Below are positions 9,885-17,347 of a stretch of DNA of 64,000 bases, piece after piece. This DNA comes from Pelistega suis (GTDB lineage Bacteria > Pseudomonadota > Gammaproteobacteria > Burkholderiales > Burkholderiaceae_B). Location of the stretch: the NCBI RefSeq assembly GCF_013133795.1, contig NZ_JABGBN010000009.1, positions 1 through 64,000 of the forward strand. The letters run 5' to 3'. A program made the position numbers and the translations under genes. Every line of letters starts with the position of its first letter. Position 1 is the first letter of the stretch. Under the pieces are notes generated by a model. The model made no database searches, was not told the DNA's origin, and was given only the letters and a program-made list of their open reading frames with translations.

Positions 9885-10084
9885 GACGATAACCTAAGAA
9901 ATAAGGTGAAATAATAATAATCTTTATTTTAAAGCTTTTCATGCATAATAAGTGCTGAAATCAGCATAGAATACGCTTTATTATCAAGTAGTCGCAAAAC
10001 AAAGGTTAAAATGAGCATTTACCTTTGAATTATTCTCTAGGCCGCAATTTACGATCGTCTTTTAATCGAATGAAAAAATCACAT

Positions 10085-12256
10085 ATGAAGTTAAAAAGTT
10101 TATTTTTAGTCACCTCTTTTACGTTGTTGGCGGGTTGTGTTTATGCTGATAAAGTACAACCCACGACAGAAGCCCCCATTGTGGCTAAAGTGGAGAAAGC
10201 ACGTACGGGTGTACAGGCAGTCAAGACAGAGGATTTTCCTGAGATTAAACCTGAGTTAAGCTTTGCTCGAGCATCGGTCTTGGTATCTAATATCTTGACC
10301 CGATTCGAATACGATAAAAAACCACTTGACCTCAAAATGGGGCAAGATGTTTATGATGCGTATTTCAAAATGCTAGATAATCAGCGCATGTTCTTTACAG
10401 CAGGTGATCTTGTCTATTTTGACTCGGCACGAGATCTTGTTAGCAATATGCTAAAGAACGGTGATTTACGTTTTGCTTTTGATGTCTTTTCAACATATCG
10501 TGAACGTGTTGCTCAGCGTTATGACTATGCGGTGAGTTTGTTAGATAAACCTTTTGATTTCACCTTGAACGAAGAGTTTAATGCAGACCGTAAGAAAGCG
10601 GCTTGGCCAAAGAATGAGGCGGAAGCTAATGATTTATGGCGTAAACGCGTTAAAAACGATTATTTGCGCTTAAAACTGACTAAGACAAGTGATGAGAAAA
10701 TTCGAGAGACGCTACGTAAGCGTTATATCAATAACCGTAATCAAATGGTACGGATGAAGAGTGAAGATGTGGCGGAAATGTTTTTAAATGCTTATGCAGA
10801 TAGCACCGATCCACATACAACATATTACAGTCCTACATCAGCTAAAAATTTTGATGTCCAAATGAGTTTATCTGTTGAGGGCATTGGGGCTGTATTACAA
10901 AAACGGGATGAATACGGTCAGATTCGTGAGGTTGTCGCAGGTGGTCCAGCGGCAAAGGATGGTCGTTTACAACCGGGGGATCGTATTGTGGCAGTAGGAC
11001 AGGGTGAAGATGGTCCTATGGAAGAGGTCATTGATTGGCGTTTAGATGATATTGTTAAGAAAATCCGTGGTAAACGAGGCAGTGTAGTTCGTATTGAGGT
11101 TATTCCTGCTGAGGGCGGTTTAGACGGTGAGCATCGCACCATCCGTATTGTACGTGAAAAAGTACTCATGGAGGACCAAGCTGCGCGTTCTAAGGTCTTA
11201 GAAACCAATGTAGACGGTGTCAAACGCAAAGTAGGTGTTATTACTGTACCTTCTTTCTACGAAGATTTTGATGGTCGCATTAAAGGCACTCCAAACTATA
11301 AGAGTGTGACTAGTGATGTTAAGAAAATTCTAGAGGGCTACGAGAAAGAAGGTGTTGAAGCGGTTGTACTTGATTTACGAGGCAATGGTGGAGGCTCCCT
11401 AAACGAAGCAGCCAATCTCACGGGTTTATTTATTGGTAATCACCAAACCATCGTACAAGTGCGTTCTGCAGAAGGTTCTGTGAATAATGTTCGTAGTCGT
11501 GGTGTCGATAAAGTATGGGAAAAGCCAGTGGTCGTGATTGTTAACCGTATTTCCGCATCGGCATCTGAAATTTTTGCTGCCGCTATTCAAGACTATAACC
11601 GTGGTGTTGTGGTTGGTGATGATACTTGGGGTAAAGGTACGGTGCAAACTTTCCGCTCTTTAGGTGAATTCGTTCGTAATCCTGAGGATAGAGAAAGTGT
11701 AGGTGCCTTGAAATGGACGATTCAAAAGTTCTTCCGTGTCAATGGGGGTTCAACGCAAGTGAAAGGTGTGACACCAGATATTATTTTCCCAACAGCATTT
11801 GATACCAAAGAGTTGGGGGAATCAAGCTATGAAAATGCTATGCCGTGGACATCTATTGAAGCTGCAGATTATACAGCGGGTATTAGCATTGTTGACGATA
11901 TTAAACAGCTAAAGAAAAATCACGAAAAACGTATTGCAGACTCTGGTAGTTGGCAGTTGATGAAAGATGAAACCGCTTATGCGCTCAAGCTTTCTCAACA
12001 AAAGTCATACTCCTTGAATTTAGCTACACGTGAGGAAGAGCGTGAAAAAATGAGTGCGACCTATAAAGACTTTGAACAACGCCGTAAAGCATTAGGTGAA
12101 AGTGATGTTGCCACCTTTAAATTAGATGACGGTTTGGCAGCTGGAGAGGGCAATCTTAAGCAAGAGTTGGAAGACGAGAAAAAACGTAAAGAAAATATCG
12201 ATACGATTGCTCGAGAGTCTGCCAATATTGCTGCGGATTTAATTGCTTACTGGTAA
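10085..12256 (+). CDS. prc: Tail-specific (C-terminal processing) protease Prc
   Basis: Periplasmic serine protease of family S41 that degrades proteins with nonpolar C-terminal tails and controls peptidoglycan endopeptidases. From the ATG at 10085 it has 723 residues. The N-terminus is lipoprotein-like (hydrophobic core ending LLAGC at about residue 17). A PDZ domain with EGIGAVLQ and LQPGDRIVAVGQ follows near 260-350, then the S41 core with NRISASASEIFAAAIQ (nucleophile Ser) and DDTWGKGTVQ (catalytic Lys), and a charged C-terminal domain. The frame is also open upstream from a TTG at 10025 and an ATG at 10070. I prefer 10085 because it gives a normal signal sequence, although no strong ribosome binding site is visible. 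A terminator follows at 12284-12316. Confidence 0.93.
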   Translation: MKLKSLFLVTSFTLLAGCVYADKVQPTTEAPIVAKVEKARTGVQAVKTEDFPEIKPELSFARASVLVSNILTRFEYDKKPLDLKMGQDVYDAYFKMLDNQRMFFTAGDLVYFDSARDLVSNMLKNGDLRFAFDVFSTYRERVAQRYDYAVSLLDKPFDFTLNEEFNADRKKAAWPKNEAEANDLWRKRVKNDYLRLKLTKTSDEKIRETLRKRYINNRNQMVRMKSEDVAEMFLNAYADSTDPHTTYYSPTSAKNFDVQMSLSVEGIGAVLQKRDEYGQIREVVAGGPAAKDGRLQPGDRIVAVGQGEDGPMEEVIDWRLDDIVKKIRGKRGSVVRIEVIPAEGGLDGEHRTIRIVREKVLMEDQAARSKVLETNVDGVKRKVGVITVPSFYEDFDGRIKGTPNYKSVTSDVKKILEGYEKEGVEAVVLDLRGNGGGSLNEAANLTGLFIGNHQTIVQVRSAEGSVNNVRSRGVDKVWEKPVVVIVNRISASASEIFAAAIQDYNRGVVVGDDTWGKGTVQTFRSLGEFVRNPEDRESVGALKWTIQKFFRVNGGSTQVKGVTPDIIFPTAFDTKELGESSYENAMPWTSIEAADYTAGISIVDDIKQLKKNHEKRIADSGSWQLMKDETAYALKLSQQKSYSLNLATREEEREKMSATYKDFEQRRKALGESDVATFKLDDGLAAGEGNLKQELEDEKKRKENIDTIARESANIAADLIAYW

Positions 12257-12283
12257 TTAGTCTAAACGCAGAGTCATAAAGTA

Positions 12284-12316
12284 AAAATGCCAAGTGAGTT
12301 TATCACTTGGCATTTT
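12284..12316. terminator. Bidirectional terminator between prc and the convergent gene
   Basis: A perfect 14-bp stem, AAAATGCCAAGTGA pairing with TCACTTGGCATTTT around a 5-nt loop, with A and T runs on both sides. It serves the two convergent genes. Confidence 0.85.
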
Positions 12317-12335
12317 GCATAGTGTGTTTTGAAAG

Positions 12336-13007
12336 CTATGAGATTCTTGCCGTTAAGTCTTTTAAGAAAAATAATTGGCTAGAGTGGATATATTTGAACA
12401 AGGTATGTGATAGGTCTGCGACGCCATCTTGGCAAAGGCGCTCATAAGAGTAATGTACGGATTTATCAAGAATCGTAACTAAGTCACTTAATAAATCACT
12501 AGAAAAAGCCCATAGATGGGTATTGAGTTGTAATACAATTCCTCCCGTTTGCTCGCTGGATAAAGAGGCTTTTGAAGGAGGAGCAAAAATAAATTTATCT
12601 TGTGGACTTTTTTGCAGTTGTTCAAAAGTGCTTGTATCAATCGTCATTCCTGACTCAATCACGATAATTTGCGTAGGTTCAGGAAAAACATTTTGTGTTG
12701 CACAGACACTAAAAAACCATGTTAAGGCGGCAATGTGGTTCAAAGCAAGAATTTGTGCCGGATTGAGATTGGCCGCTAACGCTTGCGTCTTAGTATCTTG
12801 TTGATAGGCTGCAATAAAGCTGATATGGTCCAACAAGACTTCTTGTGCTTGAGCGGGCATGGTCTGATTAGCATACTCAACAATGCCAATACCCGCCTGT
12901 TTTGAGGTGGTTTGGATACTTTTTATGGTATGTAAGCACTGTTGTAATGCTTGATCAGTGTCCTGCGCTTGACTGATAGCTGTTGGAATAATAAATGCGG
13001 TTCTCAT
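12336..13007 (-). CDS. Hypothetical protein, possibly a nucleotide-sugar-transferase-like fold
   Basis: A 223-residue frame (227 from the upstream ATG at 13019) between well-defined genes, closed by a shared terminator, so it is probably real. No signal peptide. The opening MRTAFIIPTA with LQQCLHTIKSI, then an IIVIESG strand, resembles in outline the start of GT-A glycosyltransferases. No DxD metal motif is evident, so this remains a weak inference. The family is not recognised. It stands alone, convergent with prc and divergent from the DUF1415 gene. Confidence 0.6.
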   Translation of the reverse strand: MRTAFIIPTAISQAQDTDQALQQCLHTIKSIQTTSKQAGIGIVEYANQTMPAQAQEVLLDHISFIAAYQQDTKTQALAANLNPAQILALNHIAALTWFFSVCATQNVFPEPTQIIVIESGMTIDTSTFEQLQKSPQDKFIFAPPSKASLSSEQTGGIVLQLNTHLWAFSSDLLSDLVTILDKSVHYSYERLCQDGVADLSHTLFKYIHSSQLFFLKDLTARIS

Positions 13008-13097
13008 ATCATTGAACATAGTAAAATAGACGTATATTGTAACCTGAAATGCTATGTAAATTTCGGGTAAGGTACGTAAATTTAAGGAGCTTGACGA

Positions 13098-13661
13098 TTG
13101 TTAAATAATCATTCATTCCCCAGTACTTCTGATGTTGAAAATAGCGTGAGAAAGTGGTTGGAAAATATGGTAATTGGTCTTAATCTTTGCCCGTTTGCCA
13201 AAAGTGTCTATATTAAAAATCAAGTGCGTATTGTTGTGTATGAGGGAGAGGAGGATGAGCTATTAGGCTGTATAGAGTCTGAATTACTTTATCTACAAAA
13301 AACACCAGATACAGAGATTGATACAACACTTGTTGTCGTTCCGCATTTACTGAAAGATTATTATGATTTTAATGATTTTTTGATTTATACCGATGCATTA
13401 ATTGAGGAAATGGGGTTAGAAGGAGAAATTCAAATAGCCGATTTTCATCCAGATTATCAGTTTGCAGGTACACAAAAAGAGGATATTGAGAACTATACCA
13501 ACCGCTCACCATACCCTATTTTTCATTTGCTGAGAGAAAGCAGTATTGATAGAGCAGTAGAGCAATTTCCTGATGCTGCAGAAATTTTTGAGCGTAATAT
13601 CAGCAAAATGCAGACATTAGGGAGAGAGAAATTAAAATCACTGCTTAGTGCAGGGTCATAG
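13098..13661 (+). CDS. DUF1415 family protein
   Basis: 187 residues, the usual length of this family of unknown function. The N-terminal WLENMVIGLNLCPFAK is characteristic, with the conserved LCPFA motif at ~31. Later blocks DTTLVVVPHLL, IADFHPDYQFAG and NRSPYPIFHLLRE (with EFP-like VEQFPDA after it) also fit. The start is TTG at 13098 with AAGGAG ending 8 bases upstream; no ATG sits nearby. Probably cytoplasmic. The gene lies just upstream of ssrA without a visible terminator between them. Confidence 0.85.
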   Translation: MLNNHSFPSTSDVENSVRKWLENMVIGLNLCPFAKSVYIKNQVRIVVYEGEEDELLGCIESELLYLQKTPDTEIDTTLVVVPHLLKDYYDFNDFLIYTDALIEEMGLEGEIQIADFHPDYQFAGTQKEDIENYTNRSPYPIFHLLRESSIDRAVEQFPDAAEIFERNISKMQTLGREKLKSLLSAGS

Positions 13662-13740
13662 CATTTTGTTTTTAGTAAACTTTATCCATACATGATGGTT
13701 AGAGGGTTTATTTATATGCAATAGTGTGTTAGACTTAAAA

Positions 13741-14000
13741 CTAAGCTGTATATCTAGTCGACTGACGGATTTCTGGACGCGGGTTCAACTCCCGCCGTCT
13801 CCACCAATAGGGTATTAGCCCTAGTACTTTATTGAGGGGGACGTATTGGTTTCGACAGGGGTAGATAGGAAGATTGGCAGCCGGTAGGCGATGACCGTAA
13901 ATCAAGCAAAACTTATAAATGCAAACGATGAAAGTTACGCATTAGCCGCTTAATAACAAGCCGCTAGGAGAGTGATTCACTTGGCAACAGAACGAATCAA
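13741..14000 (+). ncRNA. ssrA: tmRNA, circularly permuted two-piece form (beta type)
   Basis: Rescues stalled ribosomes by trans-translation. The normal 3' half comes first: a T-arm with GGGTTCAACTCCC, then CGTCTCC and ACCA, ending at 13806. An intervening segment of about 30 bases (13807-13836) follows, then the normal 5' half from 13837 (GGGGACG, TTTCGACAGGGG). The halves fit as one molecule: GGGGACG pairs with CGTCTCC over 7 bp including a third-position G-U, the alanine identity element, and TAGATA (13862-13867) pairs with TATCTA (13751-13756). The tag frame starts at GCA 13921 and encodes ANDESYALAA followed by TAA TAA. Two-piece tmRNAs are known in alphaproteobacteria, cyanobacteria and some betaproteobacteria. 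The outer ends of both pieces are approximate. Confidence 0.93.
13921..13956 (+). other. tmRNA proteolysis-tag reading frame
   Basis: Resume codon GCA at 13921, then AAC GAT GAA AGT TAC GCA TTA GCC GCT and two TAA stops: tag ANDESYALAA, one residue different from the E. coli tag (N to S at position 5). The LAA end recognised by ClpXP is kept. Confidence 0.93.
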
Positions 14001-14024
14001 GGCAGCCTCGGCTGCCTTTTTATT
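13999..14024 (+). terminator. ssrA terminator
   Basis: Stem GGCAGCC / GGCTGCC with a 2-nt core loop followed by TTTTTATTT, directly after the coding piece of the tmRNA. Confidence 0.85.
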
Positions 14025-14039
14025 TAGAGCGCAGAAGAT

Positions 14040-14612
14040 TTAACGTAGTTGATAAAGATAAAGCTCAACGCGACGATTAATATCTTTACTTCTGGGTGAT
14101 TCTAAAGAGACAAGAGGGTCAATACTACCTCGCCCCTCCACTTCGATACGACTACTAAATACGCCTTGCTTAATTAAACGTTCTGCCGTGTGGTAGGCAA
14201 AATGTAGAGAATCTGTTTGATTAAGCGTATCTTGTTTATGATTGGTCATATGGCCAACAATCTTAGCACGAAGAGCGGGATTTTCGGTCATTTTTTCTGC
14301 AATGGTTTTGAGTAGCGGTGTTGCCTTATTACTAATGCTGTGATTTTTTTGAATCAGTCGACTGGGTAATACGATGCGTAGGCTACCATCATGAACATGA
14401 GATGCTTCAATACCTAGGCGTTTATGATTATCAGTTAAAATCTTATCGCTGAAATCTTGCCAATTGACATCAACGAAATTTTTTGGATTAGTGGCTGCTG
14501 CCCCATTTTGATGAATACGCAAATGACCGCTACCTTGCCAGTCTTTTTGTGTTGATGCACATGCTGTCAGCACTATTGTCATTGAGGTCAGGAGAAAAAG
14601 TTTTTTATTCAT
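14040..14612 (-). CDS. OmpA-domain lipoprotein
   Basis: 190 residues. The N-terminus is a lipoprotein signal: hydrophobic stretch ending LTACAS, lipobox Cys at ~18. The C-terminal half (~90-190) is an OmpA-like peptidoglycan-binding domain, with ARIVGH-type text (AKIVGHM), a helix with TAERLIKQGV, and RSKDINRRVELYL near the end, where the Asp and Arg that grip diaminopimelate are conserved. It likely tethers the outer membrane to peptidoglycan. The stop is 16 bp from the ssrA terminator. Its start overlaps the end of gph by 4 bp (ATGA type), so it is the last gene of the ubiG-gph operon. Confidence 0.85.
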   Translation of the reverse strand: MNKKLFLLTSMTIVLTACASTQKDWQGSGHLRIHQNGAAATNPKNFVDVNWQDFSDKILTDNHKRLGIEASHVHDGSLRIVLPSRLIQKNHSISNKATPLLKTIAEKMTENPALRAKIVGHMTNHKQDTLNQTDSLHFAYHTAERLIKQGVFSSRIEVEGRGSIDPLVSLESPRSKDINRRVELYLYQLR

Positions 14613-15283
14613 TTTATGTACTCCTTGGATAAGTTTAAAATGGCAGAAAAAAGAGTCTTAGGGCTATCAGCGATAGCATCTGCTTGCCAATTAGGGATAG
14701 AGGCAATATCAGGCCAATAGCCATAACTGATTGCAATGGTTTTCATGCCCGCTGCTTTACCCGCAATAATATCGCGTTCATCATCTCCCACATAGATACA
14801 ATCTTCGGGAGCAACCTTTGCATGTTCTGCTGCAAGAAAAAGTGGGTCAGGAAAGGGTTTAGGTCTAGCTGCTGTATCACCACAAATATTTGCGATACTA
14901 CGATCATGGAGCTTTAAATATTTAAAAATCGGGAAAGACAGATTTTCTGCTTTATTAGTGACGATTCCCCATTGAAATCCGAGTTGTTCCAATTGATTGA
15001 GAAGCTCAGGAATCCCATCAAAAAGTACAGTTTCGTCTGTCATTCGAGCATAGTAATCCTTAAGAAATTGCTCACGAGTACTCGCATAAGCATCGTCCTC
15101 GGGTGTTAGGTCGAGAGCTGCTTTAAGTAATCCCGGTGCTCCTTGAGAGGAAAAGGTACGTAAACTTTCAAAAGGAAGTGGTTCAAGTCCAGCCCTGATA
15201 CGTTGTTGATTTGCAGCACCAACAAGATCACGAGCAGTATCCGCTAAGGTGCCATCAAAATCAAAAAAAACCGTCTTTATCAT
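14609..15283 (-). CDS. gph: Phosphoglycolate phosphatase (HAD family)
   Basis: Cytoplasmic hydrolase that removes phosphate from 2-phosphoglycolate formed in DNA repair. 224 residues with the HAD motifs in order: [12 protein letters not shown] at 6-17 (nucleophile and acid Asp), WGIVTNK, a Lys in ARPKPFPDP, and [16 protein letters not shown]. It overlaps both neighbours by 4 bp (ubiG upstream, OmpA lipoprotein downstream), indicating translational coupling. The ubiG-gph pair is conserved in related betaproteobacteria. A general HAD phosphatase with other substrates cannot be excluded. Confidence 0.92.
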   Translation of the reverse strand: MIKTVFFDFDGTLADTARDLVGAANQQRIRAGLEPLPFESLRTFSSQGAPGLLKAALDLTPEDDAYASTREQFLKDYYARMTDETVLFDGIPELLNQLEQLGFQWGIVTNKAENLSFPIFKYLKLHDRSIANICGDTAARPKPFPDPLFLAAEHAKVAPEDCIYVGDDERDIIAGKAAGMKTIAISYGYWPDIASIPNWQADAIADSPKTLFSAILNLSKEYIK

Positions 15284-15990
15284 TTGCGTGTAGATAGCAT
15301 GTAGTTAACAGAGGTATCGTTGGAAAGGAAGAAAACCTTGCGAATTGGATTGTATTCTAGACCTTTAAGTTCTTGTAGGTATAAGCCTGATTGTCGAGCT
15401 GCACGCATTAGTTCGCTTGGTTTGATAAAGTTTTCGTAATGGTGAGTGCCTTTGGGTACCATTTTCATCACATATTCGGCCGCAACAATGGCTAGCGCAT
15501 ACGCTTTTGGATTGCGATTAATGGTAGAAAAAAGGACATATCCTCCTGGCTTTACCAGTTGTTGGCAAGCTTGGATAATAGATGATGGGCTAGGAACGTG
15601 TTCTAGCATTTCCATGCAGGTAACTACATCGAATTGTTCAGGATGTGCAGCCGCAAATTCTTCGGCAGCAATACAGTGGTAATCAACTTTAATACCACTT
15701 TCTAAACCGTGTAATTTAGCGACCTGTAGTGATTTGGGTGCAAGATCAATGCCTGTTACTTGAGCTCCTTTTTTGGCCATACTTTCAGCAAGAATACCGC
15801 CGCCACAACCAACATCTAGTACACGGAGTCCCTGTAGGCTACCACCAATTTGCTCTTCAATCCATTGAAGACGAAGAGGGTTGATATCGTGAAGTGGTTT
15901 GAACTCACTATCAGGATCCCACCATTTGGAGGCTAGAGCGCTGAATTTATCAATTTCTGCTGGATTGACATTGCTACTAGATTGTTGCAC
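15280..15990 (-). CDS. ubiG: Ubiquinone biosynthesis O-methyltransferase
   Basis: SAM-dependent enzyme for both O-methylation steps of ubiquinone synthesis. 236 residues, the usual length. SAM motif I is [16 protein letters not shown] near 57-72; [18 protein letters not shown] and [12 protein letters not shown] follow. The N-terminal stretch [20 protein letters not shown] is typical of UbiG. First gene of the ubiG-gph-OmpA-lipoprotein operon. Confidence 0.95.
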   Translation of the reverse strand: MQQSSSNVNPAEIDKFSALASKWWDPDSEFKPLHDINPLRLQWIEEQIGGSLQGLRVLDVGCGGGILAESMAKKGAQVTGIDLAPKSLQVAKLHGLESGIKVDYHCIAAEEFAAAHPEQFDVVTCMEMLEHVPSPSSIIQACQQLVKPGGYVLFSTINRNPKAYALAIVAAEYVMKMVPKGTHHYENFIKPSELMRAARQSGLYLQELKGLEYNPIRKVFFLSNDTSVNYMLSTRK

Positions 15991-16233
15991 AAAATCACCT
16001 TTTGCTATTTTAGGAATATACAGAATTTTAACATACTTGTGACGGAGAATTTAAGTCTAGCATCAGCGAATTTGTTTTAGACATAAATCAATTAAGTGCT
16101 TGATGAAAGATACTTATGGAGTAATAAAACTGATGAGGAGAAGGGGTAATAAGGCAAGGAGAGAGGGGAATGTAAAAGCGATGAAGAAGAGGTGAATATT
16201 GTGTGTTAAGAAAAGATAAAAGAGGATAAAGTG
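15991..16233. other. Intergenic stretch with a purine-rich tract
   Basis: Between the divergently placed ends of ubiG (start) and ompA (terminator). The plus strand from about 16130 to 16233 is markedly purine-rich (many GAGG and AAGA blocks, few C or T). No open frame, RNA gene or clear promoter was recognised; the ubiG promoter should lie at 16000-16080. Confidence 0.5.
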
Positions 16234-16260
16234 AAAAGACCCCTTCGAGAGGGGTCTTTG
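16234..16260 (-). terminator. ompA terminator
   Basis: Stem AAAGACCCC / GGGGTCTTT closed by a TCTCGAA-type loop, followed on the minus strand by TTTTCAC. It sits 29 bp after the ompA stop. Confidence 0.85.
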
Positions 16261-16288
16261 GGAAATCGAATTAATTAGCTAGCACTAA

Positions 16289-16855
16289 TTATTGACGTGG
16301 AGTACCAACGATTTCGATTTCTACGCGACGGTTTTTAGCGCGACCATCACGAGTAGCGTTAGAAGCTACAGGTTGAGATTCGCCACGACCAGAAGCGATG
16401 ATTTGGTCAGCTGGAACACCTTTAGAAACTAGGTAGTTCTTAACAGCGGCAGCACGACGCTCAGATAAGCGTTGGTTGTATGCGTCAGAACCAACAGAGT
16501 CAGTGTGACCAACAGCGATTAAAGACTCTAAGTTAAGTTGTTGAACTTGAGCAGCAACTTGATCAAGAATGTTACGACCTTCTGGTTTTAAAGTAGCACG
16601 GTCAAAGTCGAAGAATGTATCGGCATTGAATGTTACTTTGTTAGCAGTAACTTCTGGTGCAGCAGCTGGAGCACCGCAACCTTGAGCTGCAGTAGCTGGA
16701 GTCCAGAAGTTGTCTCGCCAGCAGTGTTCGTTTGTACCGTTCATCCAAGTTAAACCGTAAGGGTTAACCCAGTTGTCTACTGTTTGAGCTGAAGCAGCGC
16801 CTGCTGCAGAAAATGCAACGGCGATTGCTAACGCGAATTTAGAGGGCTTGTTCAT
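16289..16855 (-). CDS. ompA: OmpA-family outer membrane protein
   Basis: 188 residues. Signal peptide of ~23 residues ending ASA-Q. A short Trp- and Cys-containing linker (NEHCW, QGCGAP) follows instead of an eight-stranded barrel. Then comes a complete OmpA-like peptidoglycan-binding domain (~75-188) with TFFDFDRATLKPEG, LIAVGHTDSVGSDAYNQRLS and KNRRVEIEIVG. This short architecture is usual for Burkholderiales OmpA. It has its own strong promoter (16930-16958), an AGGAG ribosome site just before ATG, and its own terminator, so it is a highly expressed single gene. It lies next to gyrA as in related genomes. Confidence 0.93.
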   Translation of the reverse strand: MNKPSKFALAIAVAFSAAGAASAQTVDNWVNPYGLTWMNGTNEHCWRDNFWTPATAAQGCGAPAAAPEVTANKVTFNADTFFDFDRATLKPEGRNILDQVAAQVQQLNLESLIAVGHTDSVGSDAYNQRLSERRAAAVKNYLVSKGVPADQIIASGRGESQPVASNATRDGRAKNRRVEIEIVGTPRQ

Positions 16856-16929
16856 ATTTCTCCTCGATGAGCTAAATAAGCTAAAAAATTGACTCGCAGC
16901 GTTAACGCCGCAGAATGGAAATCAGGGTT

Positions 16930-16958
16930 AGTATAACAATCCTTTCGGTTTGTTTCAA
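16930..16958 (-). promoter_or_regulatory. ompA sigma-70 promoter
   Basis: On the minus strand TTGAAA and TATACT are separated by exactly 17 bp, about 75 bp upstream of the start codon. The leader contains a near-palindrome around GCGTTAACGC (16897-16912) that could form an mRNA-stabilising hairpin. Confidence 0.75.
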
Positions 16959-17347
16959 AATTTTTTGACAGTTCTCCCTGTGTTCTCTGAAACATATTAA
17001 GTGATTTCTAGCCTTTTTGTGAAAAAAAACCACTATATTTCTTCAGCTATTCCTCTAGTTTGTCGTTTTTTTACACCTCGTGTGGTTAAATTGCAACACA
17101 ATAAGAAAAGTTAGGCTTTCTTCGAAAAAAATGACGTTTTGAAAAGTGTTCAATCACGAAGTTAAAGTGTTTTCTTAAGTTTGATTTATTAGAGGGAGTC
17201 TCATTTTTTAGCAAAAAGTCGTTAAACGCGAAAATCCTCAGCTAAATTGTCAGGAAATGCGGAGTAAAGTCATTCTGTTCGGGAAGAATGGTAAAATCGA
17301 ATACTTATTCAATTTACAAAAATGGGAATTAAAGACAAGTGAGTAAT
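16959..17347. other. Divergent intergenic region between ompA and gyrA
   Basis: About 390 bp, AT-rich, holding the upstream part of the ompA promoter and presumably the gyrA promoter. A TAAAAT at 17292-17297 is a possible gyrA -10 box but has no good partner at -35. I see no gene or RNA. Confidence 0.4.

Noticed and set aside
10025-10084. Upstream start (TTG 10025) for the tail-specific protease
   Set aside because: It would place about 20 charged residues before the lipoprotein-like signal sequence; a start at 10085 (or 10070) is more natural.
13766-13806. A stray tRNA 3' fragment or attachment site left by an integrated element
   Set aside because: The arms pair with the tmRNA 5' half that follows (acceptor 7 bp and the TAGATA/TATCTA stem), so it belongs to a permuted tmRNA gene rather than being an att remnant.
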